Shown: positions 37,648 to 50,800, counted from the stretch's first letter. The stretch: 64,000 bases of DNA from Liolophura sinensis (GCF_032854445.1 NC_088300.1:17737570-17801569); one strand, 5' to 3'. The notes: a model not told the origin generated them from the letters alone. Numbers and translations are program-made.

Positions 37648-38516
37648 TAATCTAACGTTAGTTATTTGGGAAGAGGTGGAAACAGATATAAACAGTCACA
37701 ACAGTTTTATTCTGACGAACTTGTTATCTTTTAATCTGGAATTACAGCGAAGCCATGGGAGGCCTGAAAGTATGATCTTACATCCTTTTTGGTTGGTAAC
37801 TTCTGCCATACGTTCTCCCTATTCACTCCTCCCCTTCACCTCACATCAAAAGCTTCCCGAAGCTGTAAATGTTGTATGGTTTTAGTGCTAAAGAAGCTGA
37901 CTCTGATCATAAAGTCTTCTTAATTATTTTTCTAAATCTTAATTTAGTCACCGGTCCTTGAAATAGGATGGGTACAGTTTTTATTACCCTATTCCAGACT
38001 TGAGTTGACCTCAAGGTTATTTGTGGTGATGATCGTGACCCTGTGAGCCCTATAATAACATGACGTTGGCGATGTTCACATAATTTTCGTGCTTCTTGTT
38101 TTAAGAAGAGTTGCCCTAAGTCTGAACCTTAATCATAATCACTAAACGGAGAGGCCTGAATTATTTGATGGACACGTTTTCACCGTAAGTCTCAAATTGT
38201 CATATTTCCTTAAAAGACTATCAACAGAAAGATGTGATCCCAAAATAGTTGAGATGACGCTGTCTTCCATAATCAATCAAATGATTGAATGAATGAATAA
38301 TTATAGACCACCAGACGAAACTAAACAAATTATCATAAACACATAATATTCAAGGGATTACCACGTAAATTTCATATATGCTAAATTTCATATATGCTTT
38401 TGATCCTATTTATGATTTATTTAATAATTAAAGGTTTAAAATTATCCAGGTACGACTATGAGTCTAAAACAGTCTACATATATGATAAACATTCTTAGGG
38501 ATTTCGTTATTTGTAC

Positions 38517-38698
38517 CTGTTGCAACGACCACCTTACCACTCCATAACGCCTTGGAGAACAACCACCCTATCACTCTGTAACGTCTTTGTGAACAACCAC
38601 CTTGACACCTCTGTAACACCCTGGTGAACAACTACCTTACCATTCTGTAACGCCTTAGTGAACAACCACCTTATCACTGTGTGATGCCTTGGAGAACA
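38517..38698. repeat. 35-36-bp tandem repeat, unit 2
   Basis: About five units, equivalent to 31334-31515. Confidence 0.85.
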
Positions 38699-41600
38699 TA
38701 TTGCTGTGAAGTGAATCATCGAAACGCTTTCCTTTCGTTGCCATATGGTGTACATTGTTATATAGACATGTATATAAGTTATTGAATATTTTCTATGATC
38801 AACAGTAAATGCTGACAGTTTGATGGGGTTTTGTTTTTGCAAGAAGTAAAGAATTAATTCCTGTGGTTTTTAAAATAAAAGTTTGGATTTAATCTTTCAA
38901 CATGTTCCATGTTTTGGAGTTTTTCTTATTTGCAAGAGAACCCTCGTTGGCAGAGATGTCAAAAAGCGCACCTCGGAATTCCGATAAGACCAAACCAAAG
39001 GTATATGAATTGTTAGTATGTTGGTTTCTTTAAACACCTGCCAAGGACAAACCAGATATTCACCCAGTAGTCTCTCGTTTTAGAAAGTGTTACTGCACCG
39101 GTACTTAAGTTCAACTAGTATTTACTCAATTAAGTATGCTTTATGAGTATGGGAGTGTAATATTGCCATCAAACTTCCAAATTGCCCGAACGTCGATGTA
39201 TGAACTAAGCAAACCTTATCTTATGCGTTTCATATAAAGTTAACCAAATCGCTAAGAGCTAGCTTCTGATGCTGATGTTGCGATGGAACATCGACGCTGA
39301 AAATACTTGAGTTCTGATGGACAAATCATTAAAAAACGATATTCCTTTGTGAAATATAGTTCTCGTTCTTGCTCAATAGAACTGACCGCTCTAAGGTAAC
39401 CGAATGGGATGCCGCCCGCCTGGGCATGTTTAGTTCAGTCATGAACAATATCATTGATTGGTGTTGACCACAACGGGACAGACCAAGGACATTTGCCGAT
39501 AAGGTATTAACCCTGACTTGGCGTCACTCTTGTGCACCGCCATATGTTAAATAATGATAAATAATAAAATAATTGTTTTATGCAGCCAAAACTTGTTCAT
39601 TGTAGCAAATTAGTGAAATGTCCTCAACAAAGGGGCTAAAGGGCAGTTATCAAGCTAGACTAGGGTATTTAATTTAAGATATTGTCACACACAGTGTATT
39701 TTTCCAGTTTTAAAACCTTGAGTGCCTGGGTAGGTACAAACTTAATACAAATATTTAAGCTAAAAATAGAAATAGCTCATACTTCAAACTTCATAGTTTT
39801 CGGAGCACAGAAGCTGCAGAAAACACGATCATTTACAGCAGTCAACATGCACTATACCGCGACTATATGCTGTGCCAAATATGTCTTCATCGTCACTCAA
39901 GCTAGTGTATTTTTAATATGTTCTAAATAAGTGGAAAGACCTTGTTAGAAAGCAATCAGATAAATAAAATTAATCACAATAAACATGTCTGTGCAGGGTT
40001 TAGCCTGCTACAAGTAGACGACGTTGTCAAGCAAACTCGCCAACAAGCAAAGCGTCCAATATTAGACATGTTCTCCGAACAGAAGTCTATGTATACTTCA
40101 TTGTTATGTCTCCAAGTCGCACAAGCTATATAAAGAAGATCGCGTGCCGAGCATCTAGATATATAAGCTTTCAGGCCACTATTATTTAACATTATTGATA
40201 TCACGTCCTGACTAGTTCATTTTCCTCGTCACACCTTGATAAACAGACTCCTACACATACACATAAACATGAAGTCATTGGAGTTGTAACTTACAGATAT
40301 TCCATTCGCAATCTATAGCAACAGATTAGTTTAAATAGGTTATATCATAGCTCAGTTTAAGTGACATGTGGAAATGAAACCATTACCGGTAGCCTACAAT
40401 GCTGGCCAACTTGGGCCTGTCCTTCAATGAATTCCGTACCCAGTGAATACCACTGTGATCTCCGTACTACTTTGTTGTTCATTAGAAATCATGCGTCTAC
40501 AAAGTCCTGACATGAAACAACCCACACGCCACTGAACACCACCATACAGATCCGAACAACCTGAACATATCTATTAAAGCTACACTAAATGTACCCACCG
40601 TGACGAAAAATACAACGAAATATCTCGCATGGCAACACAAGTTAACCCGAGAGACTAATAAACACACATAAACATTGTAGCAATATTCGAGGGACGACTG
40701 TTCAGCTGAGAGATAGATAACAAAATATAGACAGCTCATCAATCAGCTTAGAATTAGAAACTTTTAAATATAAAAGAACACCTGACAACTTACAGAAAAA
40801 ATGTGTTTTTGTTCATAACTTTTTGTCGGAAACTGCCTTAAAAGAATACTCTCAGAAAAGACATGAAGAGTTCAGAATGAACAAGTGCCTGGTAAACACA
40901 AATTTAGGTAGAAAAGCGAAAAGAGATATGTTAGGCCTCACAGTGTGATAAAAGCGCTTAGTACGGTAACAATTTACTGTTGACTTCAAGTTTAAGTCAT
41001 CAAACAGAGCAATGGCGTGGATGTGAAAAGGATAACGTAAAAAAATACTCATAAACGCACAGACTGTTGTATTGATCAGTTAGTAATTCTTCTAGAGACG
41101 CAGTGCCCTATACATAGCGTTCAGTGTTTACCGAAAACTTATATAGCTGAATAAATCCTAATATTTCTATCTTAAATTATCAGTTATTTTATGTAATTCG
41201 TTTGCTCCCAGATTGTGCCATACAATATGCATGGTTCTTTGAAATTACAGAAATACATTGCTTACTTGCTTATATAGTTTTGGTAGGAGACAAAATAAGT
41301 CAAGTGAAAGAAAAAAATCGCTATCCATGAAATGCTCGTTAACATCAGTATATTTCGGATTTATTATTGTGGTGCAGGGTCATATGGAGACATGGAAAGA
41401 AAAACCTACGAAGTCATTCTTGTGAGACGTGTTTGCGCTACTGAAATCTATGCGTCTGAAACCAACATTCATGTAACACACGTGAATCAAATGGACTTTC
41501 CCGGTCAACAATCACAAGGTCAATTCCCAAAATGACAGAAACCACTAAAAAAAATTAAAAAGTAAAACAGGTGCGAAAATAGGTCGGAATCATGCAGAGA

Positions 41601-42150
41601 GAAGCGGTTACCAGTTTTCAATGATGTTGTAAAGACGCAAGGAATATGCAAAATTGCGCTCTGATTGCAACTGTTCATATATACAATGTGGAGATCTATT
41701 TCTACACAATGAATACGGCACCTAGCCCCGGCTTAAGCGAAATGACACACAATCATGATGTAGTACCAGAGATTCTGGACGTTCTGTTCATATTTTTTAC
41801 TGACAATAGATTTATATTTAATAGTAATATAATTATACTCAAAGACACGTACACTCTTCATACGCTGTTTATAGCATCACTTCAAATAAACTAATCGATT
41901 AATCTATTATTTGATTCTTCTTCAGGGGAATAACTAATTTAACGTTACATTTTGTAAAAAATTCATGATTATTAATTGGGTCGTATTGAGTGTTTGTGTG
42001 AAAGACATACCATACTTTCTAAAAACGACTGTGTACAAAAGACATAAATATTTGCGATACAGAAATTGTGTACCACTGGTGCATATGTCAATGTGGGTGT
42101 GTTAAACAAAGTGCTTAACATCATGTGGATATGTATTATGTCCCAGTGCA

Positions 42151-42352
42151 CACTGTGCAACACTCGTACACCTCGATATATGTTGTGCACCACTCGTACA
42201 CCTGAGTATATGTTGTGCAACACTCGTACAACTCAGTATATGTTGTGCACCACTCGTACACCACAGCATATGTGTTGCAACACTCGTACAACTCAGTATA
42301 AGTTGTGCACCACTCGTACACCACAGTATAAATTGTGCACCACTCGTACACA
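42151..42352. repeat. 30-bp VNTR upstream of claudin-like copy 3 (7 units)
   Basis: Same unit as in copies 1 and 2 but seven copies, some with GCAACACTCG instead of GCACCACTCG. Confidence 0.9.
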
Positions 42353-42673
42353 GTTGGTTTTAGAGAGTTGGTAATTGTGTAGCTAGGGGCTACATCTATT
42401 TCTTACCTACCTTTATTTCTAGACAGTAAGGTTACATGTTTCGACTGAACTAGGCTAGACTTGGCCCTAACAATTGTATAAGTACAAACGCGTACTTTGA
42501 TCGATTGGCCTAGATAGACCAGCCCTAAAGAAATGGAAAACCAGTGTTTATGAGTCATACACCAGACTTCACACCGGGATTGCTACCCATTTTTCTACTT
42601 CACTCTCTTAAGTCGTTAGCGCCTGGATCAGTTCAGCAATATTTTGCGTGAAGTCCCTGACTGATTAAGAGTG

Positions 42674-45057
42674 ATGGGGCTGGTAGATTCGGTAAAGGGT
42701 TTACCCGTACTCCTTCTCGTGGCACTCATCTTGATATTGGTAGCCAATCTGTTCAATGGGATTGCGTTTTCCACGACAGCATGGGGAGAATACTTCTCTT
42801 ACATCGCTAACTCCAATGTAATCGACCCAACGGCGAGGTACACGAACGTGGGCCTGTGGCGTACCTGTACAGGAACACAGGTGACATACGCCCTTGATGG
42901 CCTTGGGGCATGCAGTTATACTGCTCTAGGAACAGCACAAGGTAAACCATCCTCTAAACCCACAAGCTGAACACAATGTGAATACGTACACAACTGTAAA
43001 CACAGCACAAGGTAAACTATCCTCAAAACTCACTAACTGGACACAATGTGAATACGTGTACAACTATAAATAGAGCACAAGGTAAGCTGTCCTCAAAACT
43101 CACTAACTGGACACAATGTGAATACGTACACAACTATAAATACAGCACAAGGTAAACTATCCTCAAAACTCACTAACTGGACACAATGTGAATACGTGTA
43201 CAACTATAAATACAGCACAAGGTAAGCTATCCTCAAAACTCACTAACTGGACACAATGTGAATACGTACACAACTGTAAATACAGCACAAGGTAAACTAT
43301 CCTCAAAATTCACTAACTGGACACAATGTGAATACGTACACAACTGTAAATACAGCACAAGGTAAACTATCCTCAAAACTCACTAACTGGACACAATGTG
43401 AATACGTGTACAACTATAAATACAGCACAAGGTAAGCTATCCTCAAAACTCACTAACTGGACACAATGTGAATACGTACACAACTGTAAATACAGCACAA
43501 GGTAAACTATCCTCAAAACTCACTAACTGGACACAATGTGAATACGTATACAACTGTAAATACAGCACAAGGTAAACTATCCTCAAAACTCACTAACTGG
43601 ACACAATGTGAATACGTACACAACTGTAAATACAGCACAAGGTAAACTATCCTCAAAACTTGCTATATGAATACTTGCAGAGCTACAAGAAACGAAGTTG
43701 TACCTGTAATTGTTTTGATGTTGTGTGTGTATTACAAGCCATACATTACCAAGTTGTTGGTTGATGTCAGCCTCTATAATATGTCAGATATCTAAATAGA
43801 TCCCAAATGCCTATCAATGTCTCTGTTTTTCCTCCACAATCAAAACTTGATATTTTATCAAGGACGTTTGCTTTTAATCTCACATATACCGATCCCCAAA
43901 AGGTTAAAGCAAAAAATAAATCAATAAACAAATGATTCATCTCGCCATGATTTTATGTCTCATACCTACTAAAATATCTCGGGTGTGTCGACTTGAAGCC
44001 GTAGCGAAACAATCCAGAGTTGGATTCTAGCCTGTGGCACATGTATAGGCGAAGGAGACAGTCGAAATACATGTACCAGTTAATACCATAAACTTGTATA
44101 GTTCGTAACATTTCCATTAAATTATACTTGAAGATGAGAGGTAACAGTTTAACTATCGTGATATCTGACTGACATATTTATGTTCTGTAAAGGTTGGATG
44201 GCGTGTGTTCAGGCCATGGCTGTGTTTGGATTTGCCGGAATCTTGGGTTCTTTGATTTTAATGATGGCTTACCTACTGGGAGAAAAGAACGGTGACTACC
44301 TACTGCTAGCGGCCTTTATCTGCATAATCACAGGTAATTTCGCTTAACACCGTTATTTACAATGTAAAATATCTATTTATTCATTGATTTAACACGCGTT
44401 TTTGCACTGTACTCAACATTAGTTTACTAAGATGTCAGTAATCAGATTTCTGATCTTGATAAATTTGATATTTCTAAATCTTGATATGATCCATTTATTT
44501 CTCACTAGCTTCTCTAAATAATAATAATAATGAAAATCGCATGTAACTTTGATACTCCACGATACTTTACGATTTGTTGAAACATGAATGTGTGATACAG
44601 CCTATACGTCAAGGACGCCATATTCGCGCTTCTAAAACTAAATATGAACCTTATAATTCTTACGTTCCTGAGTATGTTTGAACTGTTGTTTTCCTGAGTA
44701 TGTTTGAACTGTTGTCATGGAAACAGGGAATATGCGATCATTCGTCTATAATAACCGTCTTATTAGCGAGTAAGAATACAGGATATACTTATGTAATATA
44801 TACAAACGTCTGTTGTCATATATACATGTATGCATATTTTAACCTCATTTCTGTTCTTGCTCCTTTCCACAGGCGTCTTGTATTTTATTGGGATCGTCAT
44901 ATACGGCGTGAAGTTTTACAGCCCTGTGATCACTTCGGGTTTTGGGCGCACCTTGTCCTGGTCATTTGGACTTGCAGTGATTTCCATGATCCTCGAGATA
45001 GTAGCTGGTGTACTGCTTCTGTTGGGCCGGAAAGGTACCGCTACTTCGCCGTCCTAG
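42674..45057 (+). CDS. Claudin/PMP22-like four-transmembrane protein, copy 3, intact, 197 aa
   Basis: Exons 42674-42941, 44193-44333 and 44873-45057, same lengths and phases as copy 2. Against copy 2 I count four amino-acid changes (T to R in the first loop just before the GLW, I to L in exon 2, M to I and A to V in exon 3) and three silent changes. The W-GLW-C-C residues and four hydrophobic spans are kept. Intron 1 is longer because its donor array has expanded to 11 donor sites. The upstream block holding the possible TATA element of copies 1 and 2 is absent, so expression may differ. Role as for copy 2. Confidence 0.91.
42931..43664 (+). repeat. Exon-1 donor tandem array, copy 3 (11 donor sites)
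   Basis: The same 70-bp unit repeated about ten times after the genuine donor (42941|42942). Repeats read CAGCACAAG|GTAAACTATC or GTAAGCTATC, at about 43003, 43073, 43143, 43213, 43283, 43353, 43423, 43493, 43563 and 43633. One unit has AGAGCACAAG. The units are very similar, consistent with recent expansion. Confidence 0.95.
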
Positions 45058-45162
45058 AACCTGACGAAGGACATATCAAATATTCCTACAAGCTGAGTTC
45101 GTTTACACAGTCTCTATGCTCTCCATTCCTCCAGCCCACCTCCCTCTCTTAAAAGAAAAGAC

Positions 45163-45168
45163 AATAAA
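45163..45168 (+). terminator. Polyadenylation signal of claudin-like copy 3
   Basis: AATAAA in ACAATAAATAATC, matching copies 1 and 2. Confidence 0.5.
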
Positions 45169-46028
45169 TAATCTAATGTTAGTCATTTGGGAAGAGGTGG
45201 AAACAGATATAAACAGTCACAACAGTTTTATTCTGACGAACTTGTTATCTTTTAATCTGGAATTACAGCGAAGCCATGGGAGGCCTGAAAGTATGATCTT
45301 ACATCCTTTTTGGTTGGTAACTTCTGCCATACGTTCTCCCTATTCACTCCTCCCCTTCACCTCACGCCAAGAGCATCCCGAAGCTGTAAATGTTGTATGG
45401 TTTTAGTGCTAAAGAAGCTGACTCTGATCATAAAGTCTTCTTAATTATTTTTCTAAATCTTAATTTAGTCACCGGTCATTGAAATAGGATGGGTACAGTT
45501 TTTATTACCCTATTCCAGACTTGAGTTGACCTCAAGGTTATTTGTGGTGATGATCTTGACCTTGTGAGCCCTATAATAACATGACGTTGGCAATGTTCAG
45601 ATAATTTTCGTGCTTCTTGTTTTAAGAAGAGTTGCCCTAAGCCTGAACCTTAATCATAATCACTAAACGGAGAGGCCTGAATTACTTGATGGACACGTTT
45701 TCACCGTGGGTCTCAAATTGTCATATTTCCTTAAAAGACTATCAACAGAAAGATGTGATCCCAAAATAGTTGAGATGACGCTGTCTTCCATAATCAATCA
45801 AATGATTGAATGAATGAATAATTATAGACCACCAGACGAAACTAAACAAATTATCATAAACACATAATAATGAAGGGATTACCACGTAAATTTCATATAT
45901 GCTACACGAACTTTTGATCCTATTTATGATTTATTTAATAATTAAAGGTTTAAAAGAATCCAGGTACGACTATGAGTCTAAAACAGTCTACATATATGAT
46001 AAACATTCTTAGGGATTTCGTTATTTGT

Positions 46029-46210
46029 ACCTGTTGCAACGACCACCTTACCACTCCATAACGCCTTGGAGAACAACCACCCTATCACTCTGTAACGTCT
46101 TTGTGAACAACCACCTTGACACCTCTGTAACACCCTGGTGAACAACTACCTTACCATTCTGTAACGCCTTAGTGAACAACCACCTTATCACTGTGTGATG
46201 CCTTGGAGAA
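46029..46210. repeat. 35-36-bp tandem repeat, unit 3
   Basis: About five units, equivalent to 31334-31515 and 38517-38698. Confidence 0.85.
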
Positions 46211-47890
46211 CATATTGCTGTGAAGTGAATCATCGTAACGTTTTCCTTTCGTTGCCATATGGTGAACATTGATATATATACGTGTATATAAGTTATTGAA
46301 TATTTTCTATGATCAACAGTAAATGCTGACAGTTTGATTGGGTTTTGTTTTTGCAAGAAGTAAAGAATTAATTCCTGTGGTTTTTAAAATAAAAGTTTGG
46401 ATTTAATCTTTCAACATGTTCCATGTTTTGGAGTTTTTCTTATTTGCAAGAGAACCCTCGTTGGCAGAGATGTCAAAAAGCGCACCTCGGAATTCCGATA
46501 AGACCAAACCAAAGGTATATGAATTGTTAGTATGTTGGTTTATTTAAGCACCTGCCAAGGACAAACCAGATATTCACCCAGTAGTCACTCGTTTTAGAAA
46601 GTGTTACTGCACCGGTACTTAAGTTCAACTAGTATTTACTCAATTAAGTATGCTCAAATCGCTTTATGAGTATGGGAGTGTAATATTGCCATCAAACTTC
46701 CAAATTGCCCGAACGTCGATGTATGAACTAAGCAAACCTTATCTTATGCGTTTCATATAAAGTTAACCAAATCGCTAAGAGCTAGCTTCTGATGCTGATG
46801 TTGCGATGGAACATCGACGCTGAAAATACTTGAGTTCTGATGGACAAATCATTAAAAAAACGATATTCCTTTGTGAAATATAGTTCTCGTTTTTGCTCAA
46901 TAGAACTGACCGCTCTGAGGTAACCGAATGGGATGCCGCCCGCCTGGGCATGTTTAGTTCAGTCATGAACAATATCATTGATTGGTGTTGACCACGAGGG
47001 GACAGACCAAGGACACTTGCCGATAAGGTATTAACCCTGACTGGGCATCACTCTTGTGTAGTGTCTTCAACTCGGTATTTGAGCCAGGCATAACACTCAA
47101 TCAAGGGCCCATATACATATCTGACCACCGTTATATGTTAAATAATCATAAATTATATAACAATTGTTTAATGCAGACAAAACTTGTTCATTGTAGCAAA
47201 TTAGTGAAATGTCCTCAACAAAGGGGCTAAAGGGCAGTTATCAAGCTAGACTAGGGTATTTAATTTAAGTTATTGTCACACACAGTGTATTTTTCCAGTT
47301 TTAAAACCTTGAGTGCCTGGGTAGGTACAAACTTAATACAAATATTTAAGCTAAAAAGCAACAGAAATAGCTCATACTTCAAACTTTATAGTTTTCGGAG
47401 CACAGAAGATAATGAAAGAATTCACACTCGCACACACACATGTGAACGGCTCGGTCAACCAAAAGACGGTTTATAGGCTAGGTACAATCTTAACCCGGCG
47501 GGCAAGCGGGTCTGCCAAAGACTTTTTACTAATACTCAACCGTTACTATTTTGTTGTTCATTAGAAATCATACTGTCGTTGTTACACTGTTCAGTACACA
47601 GTTTTAATTTAAGTGCGGTAACATTTCCCTTTAAGATTCTATAATCCTTGCGATATAAACGCAATGTATCAGGGTGACAGCAGGTTTGAATATTTTCTTA
47701 TAATGCAGTGTAGTAATCAATATGAAACTCTCATCTCACAACAACAGAACTGAGCAGATGTGACACGACTCAGCAATATGTAGTACTGCATGGTTCTAGA
47801 CTGCACTGCACCATATGGCGTCTACAAAGTCCTGACATGAAACAGCCCACACGCCACTGAACACCACCATACAGATCCCAACCATCTGAA

Positions 47891-50800
47891 CCCAAGATGT
47901 TGCTGTGTAGTATATGGTCGATATTCTAGGGCGTGAGGAGAATGCAAATGTCTGAATCTCTATGCAGACTGATGATGATGATGATGGCTGTAGTTTTATG
48001 GCGACGAGCTCCATTCTATTAAATGGTGTGCTTCAAGCCATTGGTATATATGTTCAACACAACATGTCTGTTTGTACATGTTCTTAACACTTCTGTATAA
48101 TTAAAACTGGTCAAGTGGTACAGACGATGAAAATAATTTGCTACAAGAAATCAGTTGAGTTGTTATTTCCATTTCATATATTTTCCATTCACAAAGGCAG
48201 TCTTATATTTAAAATACACAGGACTTGCAAGTATAAATGCAAACCATTAGGCTGACTCCACAATTCACCAGATGGATTATAATGATACATAATGCTTCCC
48301 CATATACTATAACTACGCTGATTTTAACCTATACCAAACTCGACTAAACCATTCAAAAGCAAAACAAGAAACAAAATAACCCATAACCAGTCATTATGAA
48401 TCTATAAAAGACACAGGCACATGGGCAGGATACATAATCAATGTCTCCCATGCGAATAGGTGTACATTATGTGCATATTGGTATACCTTAATGAAGATGT
48501 ACAACACTCATACGCTGTTAACCACAGTTAATAGGGCCTACCCGTAGGTTACCTATTAGACAAATATAGACAATCTAGCCCATGTTAGCTTAATCTCATA
48601 TACACATACATAACATGACCTGATCTAAGCTTGGATAGAACTTAATTTTGGCCACCCATATAAGACGTTCCAACGTTTAGATTGTTTCAGCACCTTGATA
48701 AATTAGTTTGGACCCATGGTACTAAAATTTCTGGCATCTAGTTAGAACGAAGACCAAAACTTGGAAACTATTTTGACTAATTGATCCTCTGTGGACATAC
48801 ATAAACCCTACAGAAAAGTATCCGGAATGCAGTTTACAGAACAAAACATTATCACGGAAACGAGGCCAGAATGACAGGCCGGCTAAGTATATAGACAGGA
48901 TTACCCAGGAGTCGGCTACAAGGTTGGGGGGGGGGGGGGAGGGGATAAACTGAGCCATATAACATACACTTTCATCATAAACTACACCCATCAAGAACAC
49001 TTACTACATAAATCGCGTCTCAAACTACTCAGAAATTATAATGTACTATATCAACTGTTTTTACATTATTGGTTCGATATCAACGAGCTTATTGAAGAAG
49101 ATCGCGAGCGAAATCGCTCGACTCGGAGGTCGTATTGTTTGAGTTACGTGACCACAACCGCAAAACAATCTGTGTCGGTAACCAACTGAAAATGGCCTCA
49201 GTGGCCAACAATCGATTCCGGCCTATTCAAGAAGCAGACCTGAAATTATTTCTGGATGAGTTTATATATAGATAGAAATGGTTTTTCACATTAGTTTCCT
49301 TTGAGGGTGTTAATTTACAATAATTTTTGCCTTGCTGAAACTTACATACAGCCTGTCGCTCATTGCGTCTTCACACAAGACCTGTCTATCGAGAAAATTT
49401 ACCAAAGAGGCATTAATGTACAAAGCTCGTTATCGAGAGAATCGTTAAGTTCATCCTCGGCATCCTGAAGAGGTGAAGATGTATTCGGGCCTTGCTCTTC
49501 TCCCGCTGCGCCCCTGAGGAGACTCCACGCCCTGGTCTGTTGCTGGTTTGCTAGACTTGCGCAGATGGTGAAGCTCAGACACTACCTGCTGTTTGGGGCT
49601 CTCCACAATTTGTTTTGACTGTGGATCAGTCAACCTTTGGCTGTTGACATACACCTCAACGGACGCCTCGATGTTTTCACGCGAAATCTGGATATCTTTG
49701 CAGAAGTGTATGAATGACTTGGGAATTGCTTTCTTGAATGTTTTGCCTGCTGAGTCAATAGACTTAAGGAAAAAGAACTCTGATTAATAATACATCGAGG
49801 CGTACCTAATAAGGAGTAGACATTTTGCAAAGTTCATCATGTGACGTTGTTCTCACACAAAAACATAATAACATCATCACATAATCACACACACAAAAAT
49901 AACATAAATGTTAAATGTTTCATTTGAACTATATAATTCTTTTTGTATGAACATTTTCCTGATGTGAACAGGAAGGTCATCTGAAACCTGATCGCCTCCC
50001 TGGATGCTGAACACCAGTCCGGGTCACGGAGTTAACCTTAATCCCAGCGCAAAATGTAAGCAAGATTGAAATTTAAGATGAGTCCACAGGTGAACTCTAG
50101 TCATGGGATGAGATAAGTTGTTTTGCCCTCCCCTTTCAGATCCCAGTTATTTACTCATTACATGGTATGGATGTTAAACTTGTTAATGGTATAAGCAGTG
50201 AACCATTTATGGCATCGAATTATACTCCACAGTTTTAGCAATATGTCCCTTAAGTAGAATATCATTCTATACCTGTTTTCCCTACAAAAATGGGAATGTT
50301 TGGTATCTGTTTCATCTTATGCGAATAAGATATTAGCTCGGCGCATTTATTCATTGCTAATTTTTTTAACCAAACATAACACACTTAAAGATATGTCAAA
50401 ATGAGATACGGTTTGTTCTCAATTTCCTCTAGTGCTGTGGGAATATAATAATTCTTATAGTACATGTAATATACACATTATTAATTAATATCTCCAGCAG
50501 ATGTCAATTTATGTACTGCACAGCAATTTTGATGAGTTTGACAGGAAAAACTTTTCTTGTATTTCTGGAAACTATGCACAGACTATGATTTGATCTCTAG
50601 ACCTCCGTTCGACCTTAAACTGATTCGATTTTACACAACTATATATATTTGTTACATTCAGCGTGTGAACTATAAGTTTAGCGGACATGTGTATGCAGAA
50701 ACGACTGCATAAATATATGCTGTTCATTCAAACTTTTTAAAAAATATAACCTATACCTATGTTGTTTCAACATAGGAAACGTTCCTGCATGTAGATTAAT

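Larger units (their letters stand above)
33568..40625 (+). repeat. Segmental duplication unit 2 (about 7.1 kb)
   Basis: Starts TCGCATGGCAACACAAGTTA and matches unit 1 with only scattered substitutions and small indels by eye, including the full introns and downstream region. It contains the intact claudin-like copy 2. Its end (about 40480-40625) repeats the end of unit 1. Confidence 0.92.
40626..47890 (+). repeat. Segmental duplication unit 3 (about 7 kb, altered 3' end)
   Basis: Starts TCGCATGGCAACACAAGTTA. It is more diverged from units 1 and 2 than they are from each other. Collinear similarity runs to about 47405. The stretch present in units 1-2 (CAGAAGCTGCAGAAAACACG onward) is then replaced by unrelated sequence, similarity returns briefly at 47541-47566, and again at 47818-47878 (GCGTCTACAAAGTCCTGACA). 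It ends near CAGATCCCAACCATCTGAAC. Confidence 0.88.
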
